Positions 6,205-6,230 of a stretch of 6,230 nt of DNA are shown piece by piece. The stretch covers positions 7,962 to 14,191 of the forward strand of contig DIFG01000048.1 in assembly GCA_002419025.1 (NCBI GenBank), in the 5' to 3' direction. The notes beneath the pieces are model-generated. The model was not told where the DNA came from. It saw only the letters and a program-made list of their open reading frames with translations, and made no database searches. This DNA comes from Deltaproteobacteria bacterium UBA5754 (GTDB taxonomy: Bacteria; Desulfobacterota; Dissulfuribacteria; Dissulfuribacterales; UBA5754). Position numbers and translations under genes: made by a program. Within the stretch, counting starts at the first letter, position 1. Each line of letters begins with the position of its first letter.

Positions 6205-6230
6205 ATCCGGCTCTTCGTCATTTCGTGTGG

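Noticed and set aside
6205..6230. Terminator or next gene after the deaminase
   Set aside because: Only 26 bases remain; I see no hairpin with a T tract and no convincing ribosome site or start.

Overview
This window is a GC-rich stretch of bacterial chromosome. By eye it is around 60% GC, apart from an AT-rich first 60 bases. It is packed with six genes, all on the + strand. Strong preference for C or G at third codon positions, short gaps or overlaps, GTG starts and AGGAG-type ribosome sites point to a Gram-negative, high-GC bacterium. The gene styles (DUF374 acyltransferase, CvpA, this form of FeoB, an MtaD-type deaminase) remind me of Desulfobacterota or another deltaproteobacterial lineage, but that placement is an impression only.

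Layout: bases 1-50 look intergenic, with a probable rho-independent terminator for a gene to the left. Then come (1) a DUF374 lysophospholipid acyltransferase-like protein, 98-784; (2) a CvpA-family membrane protein, 809-1426; (3) a PaaI-type hotdog thioesterase, 1405-1818; (4) the ferrous-iron transporter FeoB, 1822-3993; (5) a trimeric-type purine nucleoside phosphorylase, 4025-4921; (6) an MtaD-type 5'-methylthioadenosine/S-adenosylhomocysteine deaminase, 4903-6204. The last 26 bases hold nothing I can name, and I see no terminator there, so the transcription unit may continue.

The six genes could form one operon: the gaps are 24, -22, 3, 31 and -19 nt, and I see no internal terminator. 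The clearest functional unit is the final pair. The deaminase would turn methylthioadenosine (or adenosine/SAH) into the inosine form, and the phosphorylase would split that into hypoxanthine and a sugar-1-phosphate. Two residue-level observations (Ile in place of the usual 5'-OH-binding His in the phosphorylase; loss of the Arg pair thought to bind the homocysteine end of SAH in the deaminase) both lean toward methylthioadenosine as the substrate, that is, a deaminate-first methylthioadenosine salvage route. FeoB has no FeoA beside it in the window. No mobile element, CRISPR array, tRNA, rRNA or clearly novel system is visible. This is mostly core metabolism and membrane biology.
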